Shown in pieces: positions 25,321 to 33,988 of a stretch of 64,000 bases of DNA (the stretch's first letter is position 1; each line of letters begins with the position of its first letter). Made by a program: the position numbers and the translations under genes. Below the pieces are notes generated by a model. That model made no database searches and was not told the DNA's origin. It was given only the letters and a program-made list of their open reading frames with translations. The stretch is from contig NZ_JALMUV010000039.1 in the NCBI RefSeq assembly GCF_023155275.1, positions 19,789-83,788 of the forward strand, in the 5' to 3' direction. The stretch is from Streptomyces rhizoryzae (GTDB taxonomy: Bacteria; Actinomycetota; Actinomycetes; Streptomycetales; Streptomycetaceae).

Positions 25321-26244
25321 ATGACCCTTGGAGTTGCACTCAATCCGCTCGACCCCGCCAACCAGATCGACGCCAGCGTGCGCCTCGCCAAGGAGGCCGC
25401 GGCCGCGGGCCTGCGGTCCGCCTGGTTCGGCCAGACCTTCGGCGCGGACTCGCCACTGCTCGCCGCCATCGTCGGGCGCGAGGTGCCGGAGCTTCAGGTG
25501 GGCACGTCCGCCGTCCCCGTCTTCGGGCGCCACCCGCTGACCGTGTCCAGCCAGGCCCAGACCGCCCAGGCGGCCACCCACGGCCGCTACCACCTCGGTC
25601 TCGCCCTCGGTACCAAGCTGCTGACCGAGGGCGGTTTCGGCATCCCCTTCACCCGCCCCGTCGCCCGCCTGCGGGAATTCCTCACCGCCCTGCGCCAGTT
25701 GACCGACACGGGCAGCGCCGACTTCCACGGCGAACTGCTCACCGCCACCACCCCGATCCCCGCCCGGGTGCCCGGCGCGGAAGCAGGTGTTCCGCTCCTC
25801 GTCGCCGCCATGGGCCCCCAGGCGCTGCGGGCCAGCGGCGAGCTGGCGGACGGCATCCTGCCCTACCTCGCCGGGCCGCGCGCCCTGGCCGACCACATCG
25901 TCCCGGCCGTCACCGCCGCCGCCGAGGCCGCCGGACGCCCCGCTCCCCGGATCGTGGCCCTCGTCCACGGCCTGGTCACCGACGACGTCGACGCGGTACG
26001 TGCGACCGTCACCGAACGCCTGGCGTTCTACGAGCAAATCCCCTCGTACGCCCGGGTGATCGAACTGTCCGGAGGCCGGCGGGCCGCCGACGTGGCGGTG
26101 ATCGGCGACGAGAAGGCGGTCGCCGAAGAGGTCCGCCGCTACCGCGACGCCGGCGCCACCGAAGTGATCTTCTCGGGCACCGAGACCGCCGGCGACGCCG
26201 ACCGCCGCCGCACCTGGCAACTCCTCGGCGAACTGGCCGGCTGA
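25321..26244 (+). CDS. LLM-class F420-dependent oxidoreductase (TIGR03564-like)
   Basis: A 307-residue luciferase-like flavin/F420 enzyme. Blocks include MTLGVALNPLDPANQID, a middle strand LQVGTSAVPVFGRHPLTVSSQAQTAQ (given in part) and GRYHLGLALGT, and the C-terminal DAGATEVIFSGTETAG. These fit the F420-dependent LLM group TIGR03564. ATG 25321 is the natural family start, although the preceding AGCGGAC is a poor ribosome binding site. Substrate is unknown. It converges with the MarR gene only 29 bases away. Confidence 0.88.
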   Translation: MTLGVALNPLDPANQIDASVRLAKEAAAAGLRSAWFGQTFGADSPLLAAIVGREVPELQVGTSAVPVFGRHPLTVSSQAQTAQAATHGRYHLGLALGTKLLTEGGFGIPFTRPVARLREFLTALRQLTDTGSADFHGELLTATTPIPARVPGAEAGVPLLVAAMGPQALRASGELADGILPYLAGPRALADHIVPAVTAAAEAAGRPAPRIVALVHGLVTDDVDAVRATVTERLAFYEQIPSYARVIELSGGRRAADVAVIGDEKAVAEEVRRYRDAGATEVIFSGTETAGDADRRRTWQLLGELAG

Positions 26245-26273
26245 GCCCGCCCGGCGGGCCGCCCCCTCGCCCG

Positions 26274-26747
26274 TCAATTCACGTCGACATGGTCGAAGAG
26301 TTCGAGCATCTGCCGGAGCACCCGCACGCACGCGGTCAGGTCGGCGTCGGTGAGATCGCCGCCGACCTGCCGGAGCAGGGCGCTCTCGCGCGCGGTCGCG
26401 GTGGTGATGACCGCCCTGCCGTCCGCGGTCAGCCGGATCAGGGACGAGCGCTGATGGGCCGGGTTGGGGATGCTCTCCACCAGGCCGCGGGCCGCCGCGT
26501 CGTTGACCATGCGCTGCACGAACTGCCGGCTCAGGCTCTGGGCGCGGCCCATCTGCGGCACGGTCATCGGCCCGTGCTCCAGCAGCATCACCAGGACGGC
26601 CCGCACGCCGACGGACAGGCCCTCCAGGGGCGCGGCCTGTTCCACCTTGCGCTGTACGCGCCGGTACAACGGGCCCACCAGGTCGAACACTTCGGTCAGC
26701 CGGCGGGCGAGGTCGTCGGGCGGGAGAGGGGTATCGCGGTCGGTCAC
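26274..26747 (-). CDS. MarR family transcriptional regulator
   Basis: A 157-residue winged-helix protein from GTG 26747. The HTH and wing are MTVPQMGRAQSLSRQFVQRMVNDAAARGLVE, given in part, and NPAHQRSSLIRLTADGRAV. It is divergent from an alpha/beta hydrolase with 57 bases between starts, and that gap carries paired repeats, so the hydrolase is its most likely target. MarR proteins usually repress both genes and release on binding a phenolic or similar ligand. The start has only a weak GGTGGG tract. Confidence 0.9.
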   Translation of the reverse strand: MTDRDTPLPPDDLARRLTEVFDLVGPLYRRVQRKVEQAAPLEGLSVGVRAVLVMLLEHGPMTVPQMGRAQSLSRQFVQRMVNDAAARGLVESIPNPAHQRSSLIRLTADGRAVITTATARESALLRQVGGDLTDADLTACVRVLRQMLELFDHVDVN

Positions 26748-26756
26748 CCCACCAGG

Positions 26757-26806
26757 ATGACACCTTGGTTGCCAACATTCCAAGAAGATGGCACCTTGGT
26801 TGTCAT
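26757..26806. promoter_or_regulatory. MarR-type operator region
   Basis: CACCTTGGTTG occurs twice in direct orientation, at 26761-26771 and 26792-26802, 31 bases apart (three helical turns). The outer ends ATGACA (26757-26762) and TGTCAT (26801-26806) are inverted, and TTGG-TTG-CCAA at 26765-26775 is a perfect small palindrome. Lying between the divergent MarR and hydrolase genes, these are probable MarR sites. Confidence 0.6.
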
Positions 26807-27635
26807 GACTGATGCTTCCGGCATGTGCTTCCTCGACACCGACGACGGCCGCCTCGCCTACCTCGACACCGGCAGCGGGCAGCCGCTGGTCCTGCTGCAC
26901 GGCGGCTTCCTGGACCACCGCATGTGGGACGACCAGATACCGGTCCTGGCGCCGCACTACCGGGTGATCGCACCGGACGTCCGCGGGCACGGCGCCTCGG
27001 CCAACGCGACCGGGCCGTTCCGATTCACCGACGACCTCGCCGCGCTGCTGCGCCACCTCGGCACCGGCCCGGCGGTCCTCGTCGGCCTCTCCATGGGTGG
27101 CGCCATCGCCGTGGACACCGCCCTCGAACACCCCGAGCTGGTACGCGCATTGGTCGTCAGCGGCGTCGGCACCAGCGAACCGGAATTCCAGGACCCCTGG
27201 CTGGGCGGCATCCGGGACGAGGAGGCCAGCGCGCTGGCCGCCGGCGACATCGAAGGCTGGGTCGAGGCGTTCACCCGGCTCAGTACGGGACCGCGGCGCA
27301 CACTCGCCGACCTCGACCAGGACGTGGTGCGCCGGGTGCGGGAGATGACCTGGCGGACCATCACCAAGCACACACCCGACGAGCCGGACCACCGGGTGCC
27401 GGTGACCGAGACCTGGAACCGCGCGGTGAAGATCACGGTGCCGGTGCTGGCCATCAACGGCGGGAGCGACTCGGCGGACCACATCGGCATGGCCGAGCGC
27501 CTCGTCGGCCTCGTCGCCAACGGCCGCGCCACCACCGTCCCGGGCACCGGCCACTACCCCAACATGGAACGGCCGGACCTCTTCAACGCCCTCCTCGGCG
27601 ACTTCCTCCGCGACCTGCCCGCCCAGGACCGCTGA
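26805..27635 (+). CDS. Alpha/beta-fold hydrolase, divergent from MarR
   Basis: A 276-residue hydrolase: oxyanion motif LLHGGFLDHRMWD, nucleophile Ser in LVGLSMGGAIA, acid around NGGSDSADH and His in PGTGHYPNME. No signal peptide. ATG 26805 is chosen; ATG 26823 is possible. No ribosome binding site precedes either, so the transcript may be leaderless. The divergent MarR regulator and the operator repeats suggest induction by a ligand that the enzyme then hydrolyses. Confidence 0.9.
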   Translation: MTDASGMCFLDTDDGRLAYLDTGSGQPLVLLHGGFLDHRMWDDQIPVLAPHYRVIAPDVRGHGASANATGPFRFTDDLAALLRHLGTGPAVLVGLSMGGAIAVDTALEHPELVRALVVSGVGTSEPEFQDPWLGGIRDEEASALAAGDIEGWVEAFTRLSTGPRRTLADLDQDVVRRVREMTWRTITKHTPDEPDHRVPVTETWNRAVKITVPVLAINGGSDSADHIGMAERLVGLVANGRATTVPGTGHYPNMERPDLFNALLGDFLRDLPAQDR

Positions 27636-28040
27636 CCCGGGCCCCGCCGCAGGCGGTGTTCGGCGATCCGGTCGGGATCGAGCCGGGAGCGGGGAGCCGG
27701 AAGCAGGAGGCCGGAAGGCGGCCGTGGGCCCCCTCCGGCCCCCACCGGGCGTCGTACCGGTCGCGCAGGGCTGACTGGCCTGGGCGGCTGCCGCGGTGTC
27801 AACCCACAGGATGACCGCGGACGCGACCGTGGTCTGACGATCGCCGCCAACTTGCCGACTACCTTCGGGCCTTGAGCACGTGCCTCCCAGCGCATGCCTT
27901 CGAGCGCATGGCGTTGCGTCTTCGCCGTTGAGCGGTTGCCGATGAGCAGTTGTCAACGAGCGGTTGCCGACGGGCGTGGGCATGGGCGTGGGCGGGTGAG
28001 CGTGAGAGTGAACTGACCGTAGCGGAGAAGAAGGCGATCT
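27636..28040. repeat. Intergenic region with three 14-base direct repeats
   Basis: GAGCGGTTGCCGAT, GAGCAGTTGTCAAC and GAGCGGTTGCCGAC lie head to tail at 27930-27943, 27944-27957 and 27958-27971, ending 70 bases before the protease start. They are placed like activator sites. Earlier in the stretch the open frames are not protein-like, and I call no gene. Confidence 0.55.
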
Positions 28041-29006
28041 GTGGGACAGCACAGTACGGGGGTACGACGGATGGACATCGACGCGGCGCCGGCAGTCGGT
28101 GCGGCGGAACGCAAGGTGGTGGGCCGGTGGAGCCGGACAGGGCGCCGCGGGCGGGCGCGCGCCGCAGTCGCGTTCGGCGCGGCCGTGCTCAGCGCCGCCG
28201 TGCTGGGCGCGGCCGGGACGCTGGGCGCGGCCGGTACGGCGCAGGCCATGTCGGGCGGCACCCAACTGCCGCAGCCCGGTGCGGCTCCCTGGCTGGCGAC
28301 CCTGGCCGTGCGGGGCGACGGGCCGCTGCTGAAGCGCGCCTCGTGCGGAGGGGCGCTCATCGCGCCGGACCGGGTGCTCACCGCGGCCCACTGCCTGGAC
28401 GGCCAGGACGCCAGGCAGCTGGAGGTGCACCTCGGTTCCTCGGTGCTGTCGCAGGACCCCGGCACCGTACGCGGGGTCCGTACCGTCACCCTCCACCCCG
28501 CGTACCGGCTGCTGCCGTCCCCCGTCGACCCGGGCAGCCCCGAGCTGTCCTCGGCGGCCGGCGACCTCGCGGAGATCCGGCTCAGCGCCCCCGTGCCGGG
28601 CATCCGGCCGCTGCCCCTCGCCGACCGCCGGCCCGCCCCGGGCACGCACGTCTCCCTCTTCAGCCACGGCACCATCGCCGTGCCGGACCCGGCCCATCCG
28701 GACCGGGAGATCCGGGGGGACGTGCTGCGCCGCGGCGACCTCACCGTGCGCACCCACGCGCAGTGCGCCGCCCAGACACCGGCCGTGGTGGACGAGGCAT
28801 CGGTGTTCTGCGCCCGTGACGTACCGACCGGGCGGACCACCATGTGCTTCGGGGACAGCGGCAGCCCCCTGGTCGTCCGGGGGCGGCGCGGACCGGAACT
28901 GGCCGGCGTGTTCAGCTTCGCCGGTGAGACCGCGGGCAAGGTCTGCGGACAGCCGGCCGACGCCGCGTTCGCCGATGTCCCCGCCCTGATCGGGGGCCTG
29001 CGCTGA
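28041..29006 (+). CDS. Secreted trypsin-like serine protease
   Basis: A 321-residue S1-type protease. A long N-terminus ending in an Ala-rich hydrophobic stretch (AAVAFGAAVLSAAVLGAAGT) is a signal peptide with probable cleavage after AQA. The triad is present: His in RVLTAAHCLDG, Asp in AGDLAEIRL and Ser in CFGDSGSPLV; paired Cys around His and Ser match S1 disulfides. GTG 28041 (AAGG seven bases upstream) and ATG 28071 are both possible starts. Likely an extracellular protein-degrading enzyme. The Asp that sets trypsin specificity is not clear by eye, so cleavage preference is unknown. Confidence 0.9.
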   Translation: MGQHSTGVRRMDIDAAPAVGAAERKVVGRWSRTGRRGRARAAVAFGAAVLSAAVLGAAGTLGAAGTAQAMSGGTQLPQPGAAPWLATLAVRGDGPLLKRASCGGALIAPDRVLTAAHCLDGQDARQLEVHLGSSVLSQDPGTVRGVRTVTLHPAYRLLPSPVDPGSPELSSAAGDLAEIRLSAPVPGIRPLPLADRRPAPGTHVSLFSHGTIAVPDPAHPDREIRGDVLRRGDLTVRTHAQCAAQTPAVVDEASVFCARDVPTGRTTMCFGDSGSPLVVRGRRGPELAGVFSFAGETAGKVCGQPADAAFADVPALIGGLR

Positions 29007-29118
29007 GCGGGGACCATGCCGGGGCCGGGGCCGGGACTGGGGCCGGGGGGAGCGAGGCCCGCGTCCCGTGGCCCGGCCCCCGGCCCGTGGTGCTTGCCCT
29101 TGAGCGCACTCGAACTCG

Positions 29119-29124
29119 TATGCT
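29119..29124 (+). promoter_or_regulatory. Possible -10 element before the aldo/keto reductase
   Basis: TATGCT matches the actinobacterial -10 pattern TAnnnT and lies 37 bases before the ATG at 29161, which has its own AAGGAGAG ribosome binding site. No -35 element at the usual spacing is convincing (TTGCCC lies 19 bases upstream). Confidence 0.3.
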
Positions 29125-29160
29125 CGCGGTCCCAACGGGGTGACAGTCAAGGAGAGTTGC

Positions 29161-30213
29161 ATGCGCTACCGCGTTCTGGGCGGTACCGGCATCGAGGTCA
29201 GCACCTACTGCCTCGGCACCATGATGTTCGGTTCCGTCGGCAATCCGGACCACGACGACTGCGTACGGATCATCCACACCGCGCTCGATGAGGGCATCAA
29301 CTTCGTCGACACCGCCGACATGTACTCGGCCGGAGAGTCGGAGACCATCGTCGGCAAGGCGCTGAAGGGCCGCCGGGACGACGTGGTGCTGGCCACCAAG
29401 GTGCACTTCCCCATGGGGGAGGGACCCAACCGGGGCGGCAACTCCCGGCGCTGGATCATCCGCGAGGTGGAGGACAGCCTGCGGCGGCTGGGAACGGACT
29501 GGATCGACCTCTACCAGGTGCACCGGCCGGACCACACGACCGACATCGAGGAGACCCTCTCCGCCCTCACCGACCTGGTCAGCCAAGGCAAGATCAGGGC
29601 GTTCGGCTGCTCCACGTTCCCCGCGGAGGAGATCGTGGAGGCGTACCACGTGGCCGACCGCCGCGGGCTCCAGCGGTTCCGCACCGAGCAGCCGCCCTAT
29701 TCGCTGCTGGCCCGCGGCATCGAGAAGCACGTGCTGCCGGTGGCCCAGCGCCTGGGGATGGGCGTGCTGACCTGGAGCCCGCTGGGCTCGGGCTTCCTGA
29801 CCGGCCGCTACCGCCAGGGCCGGGCGATGGATCTGAGCAGCGGACGCCCGACCCTGCACCCGGGCCGCTTCGATCCGTCGGCACCGCTCACCGCCGCGAA
29901 GCTGGAGGTGGTCGAACAGCTCGTCGCCGTGGCCGACGAACTGGGCTGCACGCTGCCGGAGTTGGCCATCGCCTTCCCGCTCGCCCACCCGGCCGTCACC
30001 TCGGTGATCATCGGCCCGCGCACGATGGAGCAGCTGCGGAACACCCTCAAGGGCGGCTCGGTGGTGCTGGACGACGCGGCCCTCGACCGGATCGACGCCA
30101 TCGTGCCGCCCGGGACCGACGTCTACCCGCCGGACGGTGTCTGGACCCCGCCCGCACTCGCCACCCCGGCCCTCCGCCGCCGCCCGGCCGCCTCCCGCCA
30201 GGCAGCCGACTGA
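29161..30213 (+). CDS. Aldo/keto reductase
   Basis: A 350-residue AKR with the (beta/alpha)8 pattern. ATG 29161 follows AAGGAGAG. Catalytic residues are visible: Asp in VDTADMYSAG, Tyr in the same motif, Lys in VLATKVHF and His in LYQVHRPD. The NADPH-binding end carries VIIGPRTMEQLRNTL. It reduces aldehydes or ketones with NADPH in the cytosol; substrate unknown. It most resembles the YghZ/YakC-type groups. It is a single gene ending at a strong shared terminator. Confidence 0.93.
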   Translation: MRYRVLGGTGIEVSTYCLGTMMFGSVGNPDHDDCVRIIHTALDEGINFVDTADMYSAGESETIVGKALKGRRDDVVLATKVHFPMGEGPNRGGNSRRWIIREVEDSLRRLGTDWIDLYQVHRPDHTTDIEETLSALTDLVSQGKIRAFGCSTFPAEEIVEAYHVADRRGLQRFRTEQPPYSLLARGIEKHVLPVAQRLGMGVLTWSPLGSGFLTGRYRQGRAMDLSSGRPTLHPGRFDPSAPLTAAKLEVVEQLVAVADELGCTLPELAIAFPLAHPAVTSVIIGPRTMEQLRNTLKGGSVVLDDAALDRIDAIVPPGTDVYPPDGVWTPPALATPALRRRPAASRQAAD

Positions 30214-30301
30214 CCGCGTCCCGAGCGGCCTGAACGGTGCCCACGGCGGACCGGCCGCTCGGGTGTCCGTCCTGTCCGTCGCGCTCACCATGTCCGGCAC
30301 G

Positions 30302-30343
30302 CCCGTCCCGCCCGCCCCGACGCACCGGGGCGGGCGGGACGGG
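30302..30343. terminator. Bidirectional terminator hairpin
   Basis: A perfect 18-base stem (30302-30319 with 30326-30343, ends CCCGTCCCGCC and GGCGGGACGGG) with a 6-base loop lies in the gap between the convergent aldo/keto reductase and GH5 genes, five bases from the GH5 stop codon. Confidence 0.85.
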
Positions 30344-30347
30344 TCCG

Positions 30348-32021
30348 TCAGCGGGCGGTCGCCGTCACCCGTACCGTGGCCCCCGGCTTCGCCGCCGGGA
30401 GCAGCAGCCGTGCCTGGCGGCCACCGCCCGCGCCCACCACGACCACCCGCACCGGGCCGCCCGCTCCCGTGACCGCCACCCGCGCCCCGTGCGGGAAGGC
30501 GGTGGCGGGCAGCGAGAGCAGCGTCCAGGCACGCCGGGTGGTGCCGTTGGCGGTCATGGTGAGGGTGTAGGTCCTGGTGGCGGGGGAGTAGGACTCGGTG
30601 CCCGGGACGCCCGCCACCGCGGGCGCGTACGGGGCGAAGGCGGGTTCCTTGCCCGGAGCCGGATTGCCGTCCGGATCGTAGGCGCAGTAGCCGCCGCCGT
30701 TCTTGCCGTGGCAGTCGTACCAGAGGGCCCAGCCGGTGGCGAAGCGGTCCAGCGAGGCGACCTGGCGGCGCATCAGTTCCGCGTTGCCGGGGGTGGTGGC
30801 CTGCGGCGGTCCCCATTCGCCGACCAGTACCGGCAGCCGGTGCGCGGCCGGGTAGCCGCCGATGGCGGCCTCGTAGCGTTCGATGAAGCGGTTCCCGGGG
30901 TCCCAGTCGGCGCCTGATTCGACGGCCGTGTCGTAGTAGTGCGGGGCGTAGCCCAGGCGGGCGGCGCCGGGCCGCGGGTCGCGGAAGCCGGGCAGACGGG
31001 TGGGGACGCCCTGGCCGACCAGGACCGTGGGCTCGACGAAGAGCCAGGCATCCGGGTCGGCGGCGCGGACCGCCGTGATCAGCCGGCGGTACATGCCCGC
31101 CAGGCGGCCGCGTTCCAGGGCGGCGGAGGCTTTGACCTGGTCCGCAGGGTTCGCCGGATCGCCGGGGATCGGACCGGAGGGCTCGTTGAACAGGTCGTAG
31201 CCGAACAGGGAACGGTGCCCGCGCAGTTCGGTGGCGACCTTGGTGTAGACGGCGGTCTGGGCGGCGCGCAGGTCGGCATCGTCGTACAGGTGGGTGAAGG
31301 CGGCCTGCACGGCAGGCTGGAAGTAGTCGGCGAACCAGTCATCGGGATTCGGCTCGAACGGCAGCCCGTCGGTGCGGGTGGTCCAGGCGGGGAGCCCGTT
31401 GTGCCCGAAGGCCGGACCGAAGACGTCCTGGTGCCAGTCGACCAGGACCAGGACCCGGTGGCGGTCGGCCCAGGACAGTACGCGGTCGAGGTAGCGCAGA
31501 TAGCCGGTGTCGTACTGCCCGCGGCGCGGTTCCACCTTCTCCCACTGCACGTTGAGCCGCACCAAGTCGAAGCCGCTGCGGACCAGTTCGGCGAGGTGCT
31601 GCTCGGTCACGGTGCCGGTCTTGCCGAGGTTGAGCCCGCGCAGCCGCAGGACCCGGCCGTGCCGGTCGGTGAACAGCGTCCGGCCGTCGGACGAGGTGAC
31701 CGTGCCGGTGGGGACGGGCCAGCCACCTGCCCGCCCGTCGTGGCCGGCCGCCGGATCCTCCCGGGGGTCCGGTGGCACGGCCCGGTCGGCCGCCCGCGCC
31801 GGCGCCTGCGCCACCGAGGCGGCACCGGACGCCGCAGCCGCGGGTACGGCACACAGCAGACTCGCCACCAGCGCGAGAACCGCCATGGCACGACGGCCCG
31901 AAAGCGCACCCGCATGTCCATCCGGACGCGCCCGCGAACGCGAACGCACCCACGGGAGCGGGCGCGCCGGCCGTCGTGGACGCGGGTGCGGACGTCGGCG
32001 CACGTGCGGGCCCGGTTGCAT
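30348..32021 (-). CDS. Secreted GH5-family glycoside hydrolase (endoglycoceramidase-like)
   Basis: A 557-residue enzyme from ATG 32021. A long Arg-rich leader precedes a hydrophobic signal core MAVLALVASLLCAVPAAAA (an internal ATG at 31886 would start right there). The GH5 catalytic residues are the acid/base Glu in FGYDLFNEPSG and the nucleophile Glu in VLVGEWGPPQ; GLNLGKTG, VRLNVQWEKVEP and LVDWHQDVFG are further family strands. The NEP and GEWG contexts with DWHQD fit the endoglycoceramidase-related GH5 group, enzymes acting on glycolipids. A C-terminal beta-sandwich of about 100 residues follows. Next to a PNGase gene. Confidence 0.88.
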   Translation of the reverse strand: MQPGPHVRRRPHPRPRRPARPLPWVRSRSRARPDGHAGALSGRRAMAVLALVASLLCAVPAAAASGAASVAQAPARAADRAVPPDPREDPAAGHDGRAGGWPVPTGTVTSSDGRTLFTDRHGRVLRLRGLNLGKTGTVTEQHLAELVRSGFDLVRLNVQWEKVEPRRGQYDTGYLRYLDRVLSWADRHRVLVLVDWHQDVFGPAFGHNGLPAWTTRTDGLPFEPNPDDWFADYFQPAVQAAFTHLYDDADLRAAQTAVYTKVATELRGHRSLFGYDLFNEPSGPIPGDPANPADQVKASAALERGRLAGMYRRLITAVRAADPDAWLFVEPTVLVGQGVPTRLPGFRDPRPGAARLGYAPHYYDTAVESGADWDPGNRFIERYEAAIGGYPAAHRLPVLVGEWGPPQATTPGNAELMRRQVASLDRFATGWALWYDCHGKNGGGYCAYDPDGNPAPGKEPAFAPYAPAVAGVPGTESYSPATRTYTLTMTANGTTRRAWTLLSLPATAFPHGARVAVTGAGGPVRVVVVGAGGGRQARLLLPAAKPGATVRVTATAR

Positions 32022-32239
32022 CACAGTCCAGCCTCCCGTTGGCAGCGGCCTGGTCGGACGGCCGGAGGGCGGCCGGTCCACCGCCGGATTCTGCGGTACG
32101 CGGGCCGCGGAAGGAAGGGCCGCGAAGGAAAGGATGTGGAGGGGGAGGGGAGGGATGCGGAGGACGGCATGGGGGGAAGGGGTGCGAACGTGGTGGCCCG
32201 GGCGGCGGCCCGGACCACCACGCCGCGAATGCCGGCCGC

Positions 32240-33898
32240 TCAGCAGCCGTACCGGTCCTCCGTCAGCGCGCCCTGCGCGGTGGCCAGCGTCCGGTCGTAG
32301 CAGGAACCAGGCCCGTACAGGCGGTAGCGCTCGCGCGAGACCCCCGTGGCATGCCGCTGATCACGCGGCACGTTCTGGTTGTAGGCGGCGTCGCCCGTGT
32401 ACGTGTCGTCCAGCCGTGACCAGTCGGCCACCCGGGCGCCCCGCACGCTGGTGTCCGCGCGGTCGGCCATGGTCATGGTCGTCCGCAGCCGGTTGGCGGA
32501 GTCCACGGTGGTCGCACCGTTCATGGTGTAGGTGCGGTGGGCCCGGGTGGTGGTCGGGGTCCCGTCGCCGGGGCGGGCGGTGCCGGGGCCGCTCCGAGGG
32601 CCGGCCCCGGGGCCGTGCACCGTCACCGTCTCGTCATCGTTCCAGCGTGCCTGGAGCGCGTCGGTGGTCTCGTCGGCGTTCCAGCGGTGGGTGGAGCGGG
32701 CGGTGAGGGCGCGGGTGACGGTCGTGGTGACCCGGCCGTGGGAGGTGTCGAGGTAGCCGGATACGGTCAGCCGGTGCCCGCCTTGGGCCGTCAGCCTGCG
32801 CTCGGCGCCCGGCTCGTAGGCCGTCTTGTTGACGAGGTCGCCCGCCCGGTCCGCCAGGAGCCCGCCGGTGACCTGCCGGGCCTTGGCGTCCTGCCAGACG
32901 AGGACGTTGGTGGGCGTGCTCCAGCCTGCCTGGCCTGCGGGCAGACCGGTGACCGCCACCGAGATCCGGTGCGGACGCCCGTCGTTGAGCCGGCCGGCGA
33001 AGGGCGTGAGGTCGTATTCCACCGGCCGCACGTCGAAGGCCCGGGGACCGGGGATCACGTACCACAGGAACGGATTGGACCATCCGCCCGTCCACACCGT
33101 CGGGTACGGCGCGGCGATCCCGGCCAGCTGGCCGTCCACCCTCACCTGCACCTCGCGGTACGGGCCGTCCTTGGCCTTGCACGAGTACGGCACCGCGTCC
33201 GGCACCGTCAGGTACCAGAACTCCTCACAGCCGCCGCCCGAACCCGTGGCATACACCTCGGCCACAATGCGTTCACTGTTGCGCGGAGTGGTCAACTGCC
33301 CCTCGTACGCACCGCCTTCGCTGTGAGCGTTCGCCAGCGTGAGCACCGTGTCCGGGGTGGCGGCCTCCTTGGCCCGGCCCTGCGCGGCGTAGAAGGTCAG
33401 CGTGACCTTGACCTTGAGGACACCGGTGTAGGTGTCGTCGACGGTGTTGCCGATGAGCATCTCCACGGGCTGCTGCGCGCGCAGCGTGGCGGCGTACCGC
33501 GTGACGTCCTTCTCGACCTGCCAGGTGATGCCCTGAGGGGAGGGCTCCGGGGTGGAGGTGCGGAGGACCTCCACCCCGCCGATGTGCAGATAGCCCAACC
33601 GGTCGAACTGCCGCCCGGCCACCGACCCTTCGAGCCGGAGCACGACCTTGTTCCAACGCTGTCCGCACCCCTGGGGCGGACGGTAGGTGCCTTGGTAGGG
33701 CGTGTAGTCACGGAACTCGGTGTCGGCGACCGTGACGCGGCAGGACGGGGTGTCCGGGACGGGTACGGGTGGCCCCGCGGTCAGCGGATCGTGCCACTGG
33801 GTCCCGAACTCGGCGGGCGGCGGCGCGGCCACGGCCGGGACCGCGCCCAGCACCAGGCCGGCGACAGCGGCGCACAGGGTGAGAAGCAGTCGTCTCAT
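32240..33898 (-). CDS. Secreted peptide-N-glycosidase A-type amidase
   Basis: A 552-residue protein with a clear signal peptide (MRRLLLTLCAAVAGLVLGAV, cleavage after AVA). It matches the eukaryotic-type PNGase A family (PF12222) along its length: EFGTQWHDPLT near the N-terminus, CRVTVADTEFRDYTPYQG, the WNKVVLRLEGSVAGRQFDR region, and GCEEFWYLTVPD. PNGase A enzymes remove N-glycans from Asn of plant or insect glycoproteins. Such genes in bacteria are scattered. The 218 bases to the GH5 gene hold no gene. No ribosome binding site is seen before the ATG. The active site has not been mapped here. Confidence 0.85.
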   Translation of the reverse strand: MRRLLLTLCAAVAGLVLGAVPAVAAPPPAEFGTQWHDPLTAGPPVPVPDTPSCRVTVADTEFRDYTPYQGTYRPPQGCGQRWNKVVLRLEGSVAGRQFDRLGYLHIGGVEVLRTSTPEPSPQGITWQVEKDVTRYAATLRAQQPVEMLIGNTVDDTYTGVLKVKVTLTFYAAQGRAKEAATPDTVLTLANAHSEGGAYEGQLTTPRNSERIVAEVYATGSGGGCEEFWYLTVPDAVPYSCKAKDGPYREVQVRVDGQLAGIAAPYPTVWTGGWSNPFLWYVIPGPRAFDVRPVEYDLTPFAGRLNDGRPHRISVAVTGLPAGQAGWSTPTNVLVWQDAKARQVTGGLLADRAGDLVNKTAYEPGAERRLTAQGGHRLTVSGYLDTSHGRVTTTVTRALTARSTHRWNADETTDALQARWNDDETVTVHGPGAGPRSGPGTARPGDGTPTTTRAHRTYTMNGATTVDSANRLRTTMTMADRADTSVRGARVADWSRLDDTYTGDAAYNQNVPRDQRHATGVSRERYRLYGPGSCYDRTLATAQGALTEDRYGC

Positions 33899-33988
33899 GG
33901 GACAGGAGTGAAGCGCGTCATGGAGCTGTGCACCAGGGGGCGATCGGCCGGTTCGAGCATCCGCTCCTCTCGCCCCGCGCCGGCCGGC

